26,379 nucleotides of DNA from the NCBI RefSeq assembly GCF_002087075.1, contig NZ_MWSM01000031.1, forward strand, positions 33,068 to 59,446, written 5' to 3'. This stretch comes from Streptococcus pseudopneumoniae ATCC BAA-960 = CCUG 49455 (lineage in GTDB: Bacteria; Bacillota; Bacilli; Lactobacillales; Streptococcaceae). Positions 8,935-17,238 of the stretch are shown piece by piece; the first letter of the stretch is position 1; the number at the start of each line of letters is the position of its first letter. The notes beneath the pieces are model-generated. The model did not search any database and was not told where the DNA came from. It saw only the letters and a program-made list of their open reading frames with translations. The translations under genes were made by a program, and so were the position numbers.

Positions 8935-9420
8935 AGACTTCCTGCAAAACTAGAATCCTAGTTCATGATTGATAATACCAACAATCAAATTAATTCGTAA
9001 TCCGAAGCGTTTACGATGATTTCGATAGGTTGTTGAAAACATTTTAAACGTTTTTACTTTGGCAAAGATGTTCTCTACCTTGCTTCTCTCCTTAGATAGC
9101 GCATGGTTACAGGCTTTCTCTTCAGCTGTTAGTGGCTTGAGTTTGCTGGATTTACGTGGAGTTTGTGCTTGAGGATATAGCTTCATGAGCCCTTGATAAG
9201 CACTGTCAGCCAAGATTTTACCAGCTTGTCCGATATTTCTGCGACTCATTTTGAACAACTTCATATCATGATAATAGTTCACAGCGATATCCAAAGAAAC
9301 AATTCTCCCTTGACTTGTGACAATCGCTTGAGCCTTCATAGCGTGGCATTTCTTTTTACCAGAATCATTCGCTAATTGTTTTTTAGGGCGATGGATTTTT
9401 ACTTCCGTCGCATCAATCAT
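8935..9420 (-). mobile_element. IS1381-type (IS5 family) remnant, 3' half
   Basis: The stretch contains the second half of an IS5-family element and lacks its first half. The end on the argS side is probably near AGACTTCCTGCAAAAC (about 8936-8949), although the exact terminal repeat cannot be fixed without the partner end. The other end breaks off next to a cupin gene remnant at about 9421-9440. Confidence 0.7.
8950..9420 (-). pseudogene. IS1381-type transposase, catalytic half only
   Basis: A 156-codon frame with the look of the second reading frame of IS1381-like IS5-family transposases. Candidate DDE residues are Asp3 in MIDATEV, Asp72 in ADSAYQG and Glu116 in the SKVENIF segment. The C-terminus, with a YRNHRKRFGLR stretch and INHELGF, looks complete. 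The upstream frame that supplies the DNA-binding N-terminus in the intact element is absent: the sequence before the first codon is already cupin-gene sequence in the opposite direction. The fragment is therefore unlikely to transpose by itself. Confidence 0.85.
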
Positions 9421-9421
9421 T

Positions 9422-9595
9422 ACCGTGTCCTCAGAACTGAGAGGAGTTCTTGAAGTTGATAAGGATTATGCTCTGGTTTCTTGTCTTGTTGCTCCTGGTT
9501 TTGAATTTGAGGATTTTGAATTATTTGAAAGGGTAGATCTACTGGCGACCTATCTAGAGCACAAGGAGATGATTGAGCGTTTGACCAGATCCTAG
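9422..9595 (+). pseudogene. Remnant of cupin (DUF985-like) gene, C-terminal 57 codons
   Basis: The plus-strand frame ending with TAG at 9593-9595 reads continuously from about 9422 and includes LVSCLVAPGFEFEDFELF, which is the C-terminal signature of the DUF985/Cupin_5 family. The first part of the gene is missing and is replaced by the IS1381-type fragment, so the gene was cut by an insertion with a later deletion. No start codon or ribosome site is available, so it should be silent. Confidence 0.65.
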
Positions 9596-9648
9596 TCTTG
9601 ATAAGCAAATTTAATCTGATTTAGCAATGTTAGGATTTCTGATAATTG

Positions 9649-9657
9649 TGTTATAAT
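9649..9657 (+). promoter_or_regulatory. pnpR extended -10 promoter
   Basis: TGTTATAAT is a perfect extended -10 (TG-n-TATAAT) 21 bases before the pnpR ATG, with the ribosome site TAGGAG between them. No good -35 is seen. Confidence 0.65.
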
Positions 9658-9678
9658 GTTACCAATAGGAGATAATAG

Positions 9679-10386
9679 ATGACAAAACAAGTCTTATTAG
9701 TGGATGATGAAGAACACATTCTGAGATTGCTTGACTACCATTTAAGTAAGGAAGGCTTTTCTACTCAATTGGTAACAAATGGACGGAAGGCCTTAGCTTT
9801 GGCAGAAACAGAACCCTTTGATTTTATCTTGCTTGATATCATGTTACCACAATTAGATGGCATAGAAGTTTGTAAGCGGCTGAGAGCCAAAGGCGTCAAA
9901 ACTCCAATTATGATGGTTTCTGCGAAAAGTGATGAATTTGATAAGGTTTTGGCCTTGGAATTAGGGGCTGATGACTACCTGACCAAGCCTTTTAGCCCTA
10001 GAGAATTGCTGGCGCGTGTCAAGGCTGTCCTCAGGCGAACTAAAGGAGAACAAGAAGGAGATGATTCAGATAATATCGCTGACGATTCTTGGCTATTTGG
10101 GACCTTGAAAGTATACCCTGAGCGTCATGAAGTCTACAAGGCGAATAAGTTACTGAGTTTGACCCCAAAAGAATTTGAACTCTTGCTCTATCTTATGAAA
10201 CATCCCAACATGACACTGACTAGAGAGCGTCTTTTGGAACGTATCTGGGGGTATGACTTTGGGCAGGAAACACGTTTGGTGGACGTTCATATTGGTAAGT
10301 TGAGGGAAAAAATTGAAGACAATCCTAAAGCCCCTCAATTTATTCGAACCATTCGGGGTTATGGTTATAAGTTCAAGGAGTTATAG
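9679..10386 (+). CDS. pnpR: PnpR: PhoB/PhoP-type response regulator
   Basis: A 235-residue OmpR-family regulator of the phosphate response. The receiver domain (1-120) has acidic pocket residues Asp9-Asp10, phosphoacceptor Asp53, Ser81 at the switch position and Lys103 in TKPF. The winged-helix DNA-binding domain (about 135-235) ends in the usual IRTIRGYGYKF. An upstream ATG with ribosome site TAGGAG fits. The stop codon is followed at once by the pnpS start, so both are one unit. Its most likely direct target is the TTTACA repeat region in front of pstS, 60 bases past pnpS. Confidence 0.93.
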   Translation: MTKQVLLVDDEEHILRLLDYHLSKEGFSTQLVTNGRKALALAETEPFDFILLDIMLPQLDGIEVCKRLRAKGVKTPIMMVSAKSDEFDKVLALELGADDYLTKPFSPRELLARVKAVLRRTKGEQEGDDSDNIADDSWLFGTLKVYPERHEVYKANKLLSLTPKEFELLLYLMKHPNMTLTRERLLERIWGYDFGQETRLVDVHIGKLREKIEDNPKAPQFIRTIRGYGYKFKEL

Positions 10387-11718
10387 ATGAAACGCTACCT
10401 TCAATTTTGGCTAGTCAATCTAAGTGTTAGCCTCATTCTGATTGCAGGGATGGCATTAACTTGGATCAGTAAAGGCATCGGTCTCTTTCTTCTAGCCCTT
10501 TCTTTGGGACTAGGTAGCTACTGGCTCTTTTGCCTTTGGAAATGGGAAGTTGCTTTTGAGACCTTGCACCAACCTCTCTTGACCAGTAGTGAATACTTTT
10601 TAGAAAAAGGGCAAGAAGACTTAAAGTCTTTGGCTCAGTATGTGTCTGGCCTAAAAACCAAAGTCTCCCAACAGGATCAGCAATACAAGGACCTAGCCGA
10701 AACAATGGAGGTTCTTCTGTCGCACCTAACCATGGGGACGTTTTTAGTTTCCGCTCAAGGTCAGATGTTATTATCCAGTCGCTCTCTGCCTCATTATTTT
10801 CCCGATGTGGACGGCGACATAAGTTCACTTGATGACCTCAAACGGATGGATATTCGGAATTTAGTTCACCAAGCCTTTGATCAAAAAACAAGGTTAAAAC
10901 AAGAAGTAAGTGGGTTTCATGAGGGTGACTTGATTTTAGAAGTGACAGCAGTTCCCGTTTTTAGCCCCACCCAATCTGTGGAAGCTGTGCTCGTCTTGCT
11001 ATATGATTTAACAACGATTAGAACTTATGAAAAGTTAAATTTAGCCTTTGTCTCAAATGCCTCCCATGAATTGAGGACACCAGTTACTTCGATTAAGGGC
11101 TTTGCTGAAACCATTAAGGGGATGTCAGCTGAAGAAGAAGCGCTCAAGGATAACTTTCTAGACATTATTTACAAAGAAAGCTTGCGTCTTGAGCATATTG
11201 TTGAGCACCTTCTTACCTTATCTAAGGCTCAACAAATGCCTATACAATGGACGACCCTTTCTTTGGCAGAATTTGTACAGGATTTGACTCAAAGCTTGCA
11301 ACCTCAGCTCAAGAAGAAGGATTTACAGCTAAAGGTGCAGGTGCCAGATGATGTCACCCTCGTATCAGATAGTCAATTACTTTCCCAAATCTTACTCAAT
11401 CTTTTATCCAATGCCATCCGTTACACTGAACAAGGGGGAAAAATTGAGGTCAAGACCCAAAAGGTGAACGAAGGCATTAAGATTTCTGTATCAGATACAG
11501 GGATTGGTATTAGTCAATTAGAGCAGGATCGTATTTTTGAACGTTTTTACCGAGTTAATAAAGGTCGAAGCAGACAAACTGGTGGCACTGGTCTTGGCCT
11601 TGCCATTGTCAAAGAACTCAGTCAATTATTAGGTGGCCAAGTCACGGTGACGAGTCAGCTTGGCAGAGGCAGTTGCTTCACGATTTTTCTTCCTAACCAA
11701 TCTTTCGCACAGGACTAA
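10387..11718 (+). CDS. pnpS: PnpS: PhoR-type sensor histidine kinase
   Basis: A 443-residue membrane kinase. Two hydrophobic segments (about 7-28 and 31-52) form a short hairpin with hardly any external loop, so it probably senses phosphate state through the Pst transporter and PhoU, not by an outside ligand domain. A PAS-like region covers about 105-210. The H-box is SNASHELRTP with His227. The N-box LLNLLSNAIRYT, DTGIGI and GTGLGLAI complete the ATPase domain. The ATG begins immediately after the pnpR TAG, so translation is coupled. A terminator follows at 11745. Confidence 0.93.
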   Translation: MKRYLQFWLVNLSVSLILIAGMALTWISKGIGLFLLALSLGLGSYWLFCLWKWEVAFETLHQPLLTSSEYFLEKGQEDLKSLAQYVSGLKTKVSQQDQQYKDLAETMEVLLSHLTMGTFLVSAQGQMLLSSRSLPHYFPDVDGDISSLDDLKRMDIRNLVHQAFDQKTRLKQEVSGFHEGDLILEVTAVPVFSPTQSVEAVLVLLYDLTTIRTYEKLNLAFVSNASHELRTPVTSIKGFAETIKGMSAEEEALKDNFLDIIYKESLRLEHIVEHLLTLSKAQQMPIQWTTLSLAEFVQDLTQSLQPQLKKKDLQLKVQVPDDVTLVSDSQLLSQILLNLLSNAIRYTEQGGKIEVKTQKVNEGIKISVSDTGIGISQLEQDRIFERFYRVNKGRSRQTGGTGLGLAIVKELSQLLGGQVTVTSQLGRGSCFTIFLPNQSFAQD

Positions 11719-11744
11719 TAATTTTTAAAGCTATTTTTAGGAGC

Positions 11745-11771
11745 AGCCATTTTTCAAAAGTGGCTTTTTTT
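11745..11771 (+). terminator. Terminator between pnpS and pstS
   Basis: AGCCA (11745-11749) pairs with TGGCT (11761-11765), extended inward by TTTT with AAAA, and is followed by seven T. It separates pnpRS from the pst operon, which therefore needs its own promoter. Confidence 0.85.
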
Positions 11772-11776
11772 GATTC

Positions 11777-11836
11777 TTTACACAATCTTTACATGAATCA
11801 GGGATAAACCTTTACAAAGACTTGTTAGACTATAAA
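11777..11836 (+). promoter_or_regulatory. pst operon promoter with TTTACA repeats (Pho box)
   Basis: TTTACA occurs at 11777, 11788 and 11811. The first two are 11 bases apart, one DNA turn, as in PhoP/PhoB-family binding sites; the third is 23 bases further. A TATAAA at 11831-11836 is the best -10 candidate, and no standard -35 at 17-base spacing exists, as expected for an activator-dependent promoter. The adjacent pnpR gene supplies the likely activator. Confidence 0.65.
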
Positions 11837-11884
11837 TGTAGTAAGCCTACACAAGAAAAATACATAGAGATAAAGGTGATTATT

Positions 11885-12760
11885 ATGAAATTCAAAAAAA
11901 TACTTACTCTTGCAGCCATTGGCTTATCAGGATTTGGGCTTGTTGCCTGTGGCAATCAGTCATCTGCTTCCAAACAGTCAGCTTCAGGAACGATTGAGGT
12001 GATTTCACGAGAAAATGGCTCTGGGACACGGGGTGCCTTCACAGAAATCACAGGGATTCTCAAAAAAGACGGTGATAAAAAAATTGACAACACTGCCAAA
12101 ACAGCTGTGATTCAAAATAGTACAGAAGGTGTTCTCTCAGCAGTTCAAGGGAATGCTAATGCTATCGGCTACATCTCCTTGGGATCTTTAACGAAATCTG
12201 TCAAGGCTTTAGAGATTGATGGTGTCAAGGCTAGTCGAGACACAGTTTTAGATGGTGAATACCCTCTTCAACGTCCCTTCAACATTGTTTGGTCTTCTAA
12301 TCTTTCCAAGCTAGGTCAAGATTTTATCAGCTTTATCCACTCCAAACAAGGTCAACAAGTGGTCACAGATAATAAATTTATTGAAGCTAAAACTGAAACC
12401 ACAGAATATACAAGCCAACACTTATCAGGCAAGTTGTCTGTTGTAGGTTCCACTTCAGTATCTTCTTTAATGGAAAAATTAGCAGAAGCTTATAAAAAAG
12501 AAAATCCAGAAGTTACGATTGATATTACCTCTAATGGGTCTTCAGCAGGTATTACCGCTGTTACGGAGAAAACCGCTGATATTGGTATGGTTTCTAGGGA
12601 ATTAACTCCTGAAGAAGGTAAGAGTCTCACCCATGATGCTATTGCTTTAGACGGTATTGCTGTTGTGGTCAATAATGACAATAAGGCAAGCCAAGTCAGT
12701 ATGGCTGAACTTGCAGACGTTTTTAGTGGCAAATTAACCATCTGGGACAAGATTAAATAA
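11885..12760 (+). CDS. pstS: PstS: phosphate-binding lipoprotein
   Basis: A 291-residue substrate-binding lipoprotein of the high-affinity phosphate ABC importer. The signal peptide ends in a lipobox LVAC with lipidated Cys22, so the protein is anchored outside the membrane. A Ser-rich linker and then a PstS-like periplasmic-binding-protein fold follow; SRENGSGTRGAF and GSTSVSSLM carry Ser/Arg/Thr-rich phosphate-contact segments, although assignment of single ligands is inference. The open frame reaches back to 11822, but the ATG at 11885 follows AAAGGTGAT and gives the basic signal peptide start MKFKK. A hairpin lies between pstS and pstC, which may let the binding protein be made in excess. 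Confidence 0.95.
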   Translation: MKFKKILTLAAIGLSGFGLVACGNQSSASKQSASGTIEVISRENGSGTRGAFTEITGILKKDGDKKIDNTAKTAVIQNSTEGVLSAVQGNANAIGYISLGSLTKSVKALEIDGVKASRDTVLDGEYPLQRPFNIVWSSNLSKLGQDFISFIHSKQGQQVVTDNKFIEAKTETTEYTSQHLSGKLSVVGSTSVSSLMEKLAEAYKKENPEVTIDITSNGSSAGITAVTEKTADIGMVSRELTPEEGKSLTHDAIALDGIAVVVNNDNKASQVSMAELADVFSGKLTIWDKIK

Positions 12761-12825
12761 AATGTTTGCTCCATAAATCTCTAAAGAGATGCAGACGTTT
12801 CATCGTACAATAAGATAAAGAAGGC

Positions 12826-12855
12826 AAGTAGGGAGGTGTCGTATCTCCCTTACTT
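12826..12855 (+). promoter_or_regulatory. Intercistronic hairpin between pstS and pstC
   Basis: AAGTAGGGAG (12826-12835) pairs with CTCCC and TACTT (12845-12849, 12851-12855) with one bulged T. The following TCTTC is only weakly T-rich, so it looks like a processing or mRNA-stabilising hairpin, or a leaky terminator, that sets more PstS than membrane subunits. Confidence 0.5.
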
Positions 12856-12877
12856 TCTTCACTAGAAAGGACAAGAT

Positions 12878-13741
12878 GTGACAAAACAAGCCTTCAAAGA
12901 AGCAGTTTTTAGGGCAATTTTTTTCATGAGTGCAACAGTAGCTGTTGTAGCTATTTTGCTAATCTGTTTCTTTATTTTTAGTAATGGCTTACCTTTCATG
13001 GCTAACTACGGCTTTGCCCGTTTTTTATTAGGCAGTGATTGGTCGCCAACGAACATTCCGGCAAGCTATGGTATTTTACCAATGATCGTTGGTTCCTTAT
13101 TAATTACCTTAGGAGCGATTGTGATTGGGGTGCCAACAGGCATCTTGACATCGGTGTTTATGGTTTATTATTGTCCAAAGCCCGTCTATGGCTTCTTAAA
13201 ATCAGCTATCAACTTGATGGCGGCCATTCCATCTATTGTTTATGGTTTTTTCGGCCTACAATTATTGGTGCCTTGGATTAGAAGCTTTTTAGGAAATGGC
13301 ATGAGTGTCCTAACCGCTTCGTTACTATTAGGAATAATGATTTTGCCAACCATTATCAGTTTGTCAGAATCTGCTATCCGAACAGTTCCCAAAACGTATT
13401 ATTCTGGTAGCTTGGCTCTAGGAGCTAGTCATGAACGGAGTATTTTTAGTGTCATCTTGCCAGCTGCGAGATCTGGTATTTTATCAGCAGTTATTTTAGG
13501 AATCGGTCGCGCAGTAGGTGAAACCATGGCAGTTATTTTGGTGGCAGGCAACCAGCCAATTATTCCAAGTGGACTCTTTTCAGGAACCAGAACCTTAACA
13601 ACCAATATTGTTCTGGAGATGGCTTACGCATCAGGTCAGCATAGGGAAGCCCTTATTGCAACCTCAGCAGTTCTCTTTTTCCTTATTCTCTTGATTAATG
13701 CCTACTTTGCCTACTTGAAAGGAAAATCATCTTATGAGTAA
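12878..13741 (+). CDS. pstC: PstC: phosphate ABC transporter permease
   Basis: A 287-residue inner-membrane permease with about six transmembrane segments (about 15-40, 66-95, 105-135, 145-165, 200-225, 255-280) and the cytoplasmic EAA-type loop ALGASHERSIFSVILP at about 180-195 that contacts PstB. The start is GTG at 12878, placed properly after AGAAAGGA; the overlapping ATG at 12876 is followed directly by TGA and cannot be the start. The last 8 bases overlap pstA. Confidence 0.93.
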   Translation: MTKQAFKEAVFRAIFFMSATVAVVAILLICFFIFSNGLPFMANYGFARFLLGSDWSPTNIPASYGILPMIVGSLLITLGAIVIGVPTGILTSVFMVYYCPKPVYGFLKSAINLMAAIPSIVYGFFGLQLLVPWIRSFLGNGMSVLTASLLLGIMILPTIISLSESAIRTVPKTYYSGSLALGASHERSIFSVILPAARSGILSAVILGIGRAVGETMAVILVAGNQPIIPSGLFSGTRTLTTNIVLEMAYASGQHREALIATSAVLFFLILLINAYFAYLKGKSSYE

Positions 13742-14549
13742 ATACCTGCTAAAACTTCTCGTTTATTGTTTTTCAGCTTTAACCTTTGGCTCTCTCTTTT
13801 TAATCATTGGTTTTATCCTCATCAAAGGCTTACCTCATCTAAGTCTATCCCTCTTTTCTTGGACTTATACTTCTGAGAACATTTCCCTTATGCCAGCGAT
13901 TATTTCCACCGTTATTCTGGTCTTTGGTGCTCTTCTTTTAGCCTTGCCCATAGGGATTTTTGCTGGTTTTTATCTTGTGGAATATACAAAAAAAGATTCC
14001 CTTTGTGTTAAAATCATGCGATTGGCCTCAGATACCTTGTCTGGGATTCCTTCCATTGTTTTTGGTCTGTTTGGCATGCTCTTCTTTGTAGTCTTCTTAG
14101 GTTTTCAATACTCTCTGTTATCAGGAATCTTAACCTCAGTCATCATGGTGTTGCCAGTCATTATTCGCTCAACAGAAGAAGCCCTTTTATCTGTTAGTGA
14201 TAGCATGCGTCAAGCAAGTTATGGACTTGGGGCAGGTAAGTTACGGACTGTTTTTAGAATTGTTCTACCAGTTGCCATGCCAGGTATTTTAGCTGGAGTG
14301 ATACTAGCTATTGGCCGTATCGTTGGTGAGACAGCTGCCCTCATGTATACATTAGGTACCTCTACCAATACGCCAAGTAGTCTCATGTCTTCAGGTCGTT
14401 CTCTAGCCCTGCATATGTATATGCTGTCAAGTGAGGGGCTACATGTCAATGAAGCCTATGCTACCGGTGTGATTTTGATTATTACTGTTTTAATGATAAA
14501 TACTCTATCAAGCTTATTATCTCGAAAACTTGTGAAAGGAGCTTCCTAG
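13734..14549 (+). CDS. pstA: PstA: phosphate ABC transporter permease
   Basis: A 271-residue partner of PstC with about six membrane segments and the EAA-type loop [16 protein letters not shown] in the C-terminal half. The ATG overlaps the pstC end by 8 bases (ATGAGTAA arrangement), a sign of translational coupling and fixed stoichiometry. One base separates its stop from the pstB ATG. Confidence 0.93.
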   Translation: MSKYLLKLLVYCFSALTFGSLFLIIGFILIKGLPHLSLSLFSWTYTSENISLMPAIISTVILVFGALLLALPIGIFAGFYLVEYTKKDSLCVKIMRLASDTLSGIPSIVFGLFGMLFFVVFLGFQYSLLSGILTSVIMVLPVIIRSTEEALLSVSDSMRQASYGLGAGKLRTVFRIVLPVAMPGILAGVILAIGRIVGETAALMYTLGTSTNTPSSLMSSGRSLALHMYMLSSEGLHVNEAYATGVILIITVLMINTLSSLLSRKLVKGAS

Positions 14550-14550
14550 T

Positions 14551-15303
14551 ATGGGAACATTTTCAGTCAGACACCTAGACTTATTTTACGGGGACTTTCA
14601 AGCCTTAAAAAATATTTCGATTCAATTACCAGAAAGACAGATTACTGCCTTGATAGGCCCATCTGGTTGTGGTAAATCAACTTTTCTAAAAACCCTTAAT
14701 CGGATGAACGATTTGGTTCCTTCTTGCCATATTGAAGGCCAAGTCCTCTTAGATGAGCAAGATATTTATAGTAGCAAATTCAACCTTAATCAGCTACGTA
14801 AGCGTGTAGGGATGGTTTTTCAACAGCCTAATCCCTTTGCCATGTCTATCTATGATAACGTGGCTTATGGCCCAAGGACACATGGTATTCGAGACAAAAA
14901 ACAATTAGATGCCTTAGTGGAAAAATCTTTAAAAGGGGCAGCCATTTGGGACGAAGTCAAAGATAATCTTAAAAAGAGTGCCATGTCCTTATCAGGCGGT
15001 CAGCAGCAACGCCTTTGCATTGCGCGAGCTTTAGCAGTAGAACCTGATATTCTGTTAATGGATGAGCCGACTTCAGCCTTAGACCCTATCTCCACTTTAA
15101 AAATTGAAGACCTCATTCAGCAACTAAAAAAGGATTATACGATTATCATTGTTACCCATAACATGCAACAAGCTTCACGTATTTCAGATAAAACTGCTTT
15201 TTTCTTAACAGGAGAAATTTGCGAATTTGGAGACACCGTTGACGTGTTTACCAATCCAAAAGATCAGCGCACAGAAGACTATATTTCAGGACGGTTCGGA
15301 TAA
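14551..15303 (+). CDS. pstB: PstB: phosphate ABC transporter ATPase
   Basis: A 250-residue cytoplasmic ATPase that powers PstCA. Walker A GPSGCGKS (36-43), Q-loop Gln91, signature LSGGQ (147-151), Walker B ending Asp171 with catalytic Glu172, and an H-loop in VTHNM are all intact. The usual PstB family ending YISGRFG is present. A 14-base gap leads to phoU. Confidence 0.96.
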   Translation: MGTFSVRHLDLFYGDFQALKNISIQLPERQITALIGPSGCGKSTFLKTLNRMNDLVPSCHIEGQVLLDEQDIYSSKFNLNQLRKRVGMVFQQPNPFAMSIYDNVAYGPRTHGIRDKKQLDALVEKSLKGAAIWDEVKDNLKKSAMSLSGGQQQRLCIARALAVEPDILLMDEPTSALDPISTLKIEDLIQQLKKDYTIIIVTHNMQQASRISDKTAFFLTGEICEFGDTVDVFTNPKDQRTEDYISGRFG

Positions 15304-15317
15304 GGAAGGAAAAACCT

Positions 15318-15968
15318 ATGAGAAATCAATTTGACTTAGAATTGCATGAATTAGAACAATCCTTTTTAGGACTAGGGCAACTTGTCCTTGAAACAGCTTC
15401 AAAAGCCTTACTGGCCTTAGCCTCCAAAGACAAGGAGATGGCAGAGCTAATTATCAATAAGGATCATGCTATCAACCAAGGTCAAAGCGCTATCGAATTG
15501 ACCTGTGCCCGTTTGTTGGCCTTGCAGCAGCCACAAGTGTCTGACCTTCGATTTGTGATTAGCATCATGTCTTCTTGTTCAGACCTTGAACGTATGGGAG
15601 ACCATATGGCAGGCATTGCTAAAGCTGTTTTGCAACTAAAAGAAAATCAACTAGCCCCTGACGAAGAACAGTTACACCAAATGGGTAAATTATCCCTCAG
15701 CATGCTATCCGATTTATTGGTTGCCTTTCCTTTGCACCAAGCCTCAAAAGCTATTAGTATTGCTCAAAAAGATGAACAGATTGACCAATATTATTATGCC
15801 TTATCAAAGGAAATCATTGGACTTATGAAAGACCAAGAAACCTCAATTCCCAATGGAACACAATACCTTTATATCATAGGGCATCTGGAACGCTTCGCTG
15901 ATTACATTGCTAACATTTGTGAACGCCTAGTCTACCTAGAAACAGGAGAACTAGTGGATTTGAATTAA
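15318..15968 (+). CDS. phoU: PhoU: phosphate transport and signalling regulator
   Basis: A 216-residue all-helical protein made of two PhoU three-helix repeats (about 8-95 and 110-210), with the family SSCSDLERMGDHM and LERFADYIANICER metal-binding-type motifs, one in each repeat. PhoU restrains PnpS-type kinases and Pst uptake when phosphate is plentiful. It is the last gene of the pst operon. AGGAAGG precedes the ATG and a terminator follows 21 bases after the stop. Confidence 0.95.
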   Translation: MRNQFDLELHELEQSFLGLGQLVLETASKALLALASKDKEMAELIINKDHAINQGQSAIELTCARLLALQQPQVSDLRFVISIMSSCSDLERMGDHMAGIAKAVLQLKENQLAPDEEQLHQMGKLSLSMLSDLLVAFPLHQASKAISIAQKDEQIDQYYYALSKEIIGLMKDQETSIPNGTQYLYIIGHLERFADYIANICERLVYLETGELVDLN

Positions 15969-15989
15969 TTCAACTAATCCTTAAAAGAG

Positions 15990-16015
15990 AAGAGTACGAT
16001 TAAGTGCTCTTTTTT
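15990..16015 (+). terminator. Terminator of the pst-phoU operon
   Basis: AAGAGTAC (15990-15997) pairs with GTGCTCTT (16004-16011) through eight pairs including one G-U, with loop GATTAA, followed by a T run. Confidence 0.85.
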
Positions 16016-16032
16016 ATGGTTGTAAAAAAGTT

Positions 16033-16461
16033 CATTTGACCAATTTAAGCAGTGTAGATAGTGAGGAGCTGTTTCAATTCTATCGTGAACGAGGGAATGC
16101 TGAAAACTTTATCAAAGAAAGGAAAGCAGGATTCTTTGGGGATAAGACAGATAGTTCGACCATGATTAAGAATGAAGTACGTATGATGATGGGCTGTCTG
16201 GCTTATAATCTCTACCTCTTTTTAAAGCAGCTAGCTGGTGATGAAGTAAAGGCCTTGACTATCAAGCGTTTTCGACCTCTCTTCCTTCATATTGCCGGAA
16301 AATATGTCTCTACTGCTAGACGACATATTCTCAAATTCTCAAGTCTATACGCCTATTCAAAACAATTTCAAGCCTTATTTGATACAATCTGCCAGATAAA
16401 TCTGATACTCCCTGTTCCATATAGAGCTAGAGGGCAGGGGAAAACATGCCTAACAGAATAA
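16033..16461 (+). pseudogene. IS1380-family transposase, C-terminal fragment
   Basis: The frame of 141 codons from 16036 matches the last third of IS1380-type transposases: FYRERGNAENFIKERK, GFFGDKTDSS and NEVRMMMGCLAYNLYLF are the conserved C-terminal block that carries the last acidic catalytic residue. The N-terminal two thirds, with the other catalytic Asp residues, are missing, and there is no ribosome site or ATG, so it cannot act. The frame is open upstream into the phoU terminator, which marks the breakpoint at about 16030. The natural C-terminus is kept. It faces the broken regulator on the other strand. Confidence 0.85.
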
Positions 16462-16570
16462 GTCACCTTATTTTAAAAATCGAGCATCAAACCAAGGGAG
16501 GAGTCTACCCTTTTTTAGGAAAAAATCAAGACAAATCTCCTCAATTATGTCTCGAACATCAGAAATTAAG

Positions 16571-16620
16571 CAAAATCACCAGAAGGACAGTAGTTTAACT
16601 AGCTTTTCTGGTGATTTTTG
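16571..16620. repeat. Inverted repeat at the broken end of the HTH regulator
   Basis: CAAAATCACCAGAA (16571-16584) is repeated inverted at 16606-16620, with one extra T, around a 21-base loop. The right arm is coding sequence of the broken regulator, and the left arm lies just beyond its stop. It could end transcription, or it may be a scar of the event that truncated the gene. Confidence 0.6.
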
Positions 16621-17016
16621 AACTGTGTAGTTCGTTAGTGCCAGATATGAATAATTTGGGATGATAAATCTTTCTTCCTCAGGTAGCCTATCATAATACT
16701 CTTCAAAAATCTTATCAAAAACACTCTCTTTCTTTTGGGCGATAGTTTCATCTTCGTATGTAGGAGTCCTCATCAAGAAATACTTCAATTCTAGGTATTC
16801 CTTATCCAACTCTATATAACTTGGCATCAACTTGTAATCTTCAACCCCCAAACGTTCAGCGATATATTTTAACTTTGTTAGTGTTGGTCTGGATTCTCCA
16901 TTTTCAATTCTAATTAATTGACGGATACTTCATTCAGACTCATCGCCACAAAATTCTGAACTACTGATTTTTTTAGCCAAACGTAATCTTTTAATTTTTT
17001 CGCCAAACTCTCGCAA
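16576..17016 (-). pseudogene. XRE/RRNPP-like HTH regulator, broken by nonsense codon and C-terminal truncation
   Basis: From a TTG at 17016, preceded by AGGAGG, the frame reads LREFGEKIKRLRLAKK, meets TGA at 16932-16930 (codon 29), and continues in the same frame as SIRQLIRIENGESRPTL and on to 16576. Together these form an N-terminal XRE helix-turn-helix (about codons 1-62) and the start of a helical domain of the kind found in Rgg/PlcR-type peptide-sensing regulators, which are near 280-300 residues. Only about 146 codons remain. TGA is one base from TTA, the expected Leu. TTG may itself be a decayed ATG. The 91-codon open part downstream of the TGA lacks the DNA-binding domain. Peptide sensing is inference. 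Confidence 0.7.
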
Positions 17017-17199
17017 GCTACAAGAACCTCCTGAGTTGTTTACCTCTATTATAAGCATATACTGAATCAAACTATCTATCAGATTTCTTCTCACTTTAAC
17101 TAAAGACTGAGAGTTTAATACTAGCCCCGGTTTTTGTGTATTTTTGAAGTCACAAAGACACCACTTCCCAGCAATGCAAGTGCAAAATCCTCTAGAATA

Positions 17200-17208
17200 T
17201 GATAGAAT
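17200..17208 (+). promoter_or_regulatory. gpsA extended -10 promoter
   Basis: TGATAGAAT is an extended -10 element 30 bases before the gpsA ATG. The 180 bases between it and the broken regulator show no gene. Confidence 0.55.
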
Positions 17209-17238
17209 AAGAGAAAGGACTCTATTAAGGAGGAAATC

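Noticed and set aside
9430..9441. CTCAGAACTGAG palindrome at the IS/cupin junction as an attachment site
   Set aside because: Only five paired bases and it lies in the readable cupin frame; it is likely chance.
11822..11884. 21-codon extension of pstS
   Set aside because: It covers the promoter region; the start at 11885 gives a clean lipoprotein signal peptide.
16470..16560. Short minus-strand frame with about 32 codons (DVRDIIEEICLDFF)
   Set aside because: No start with ribosome site and no recognised family; probably chance or IS end sequence.
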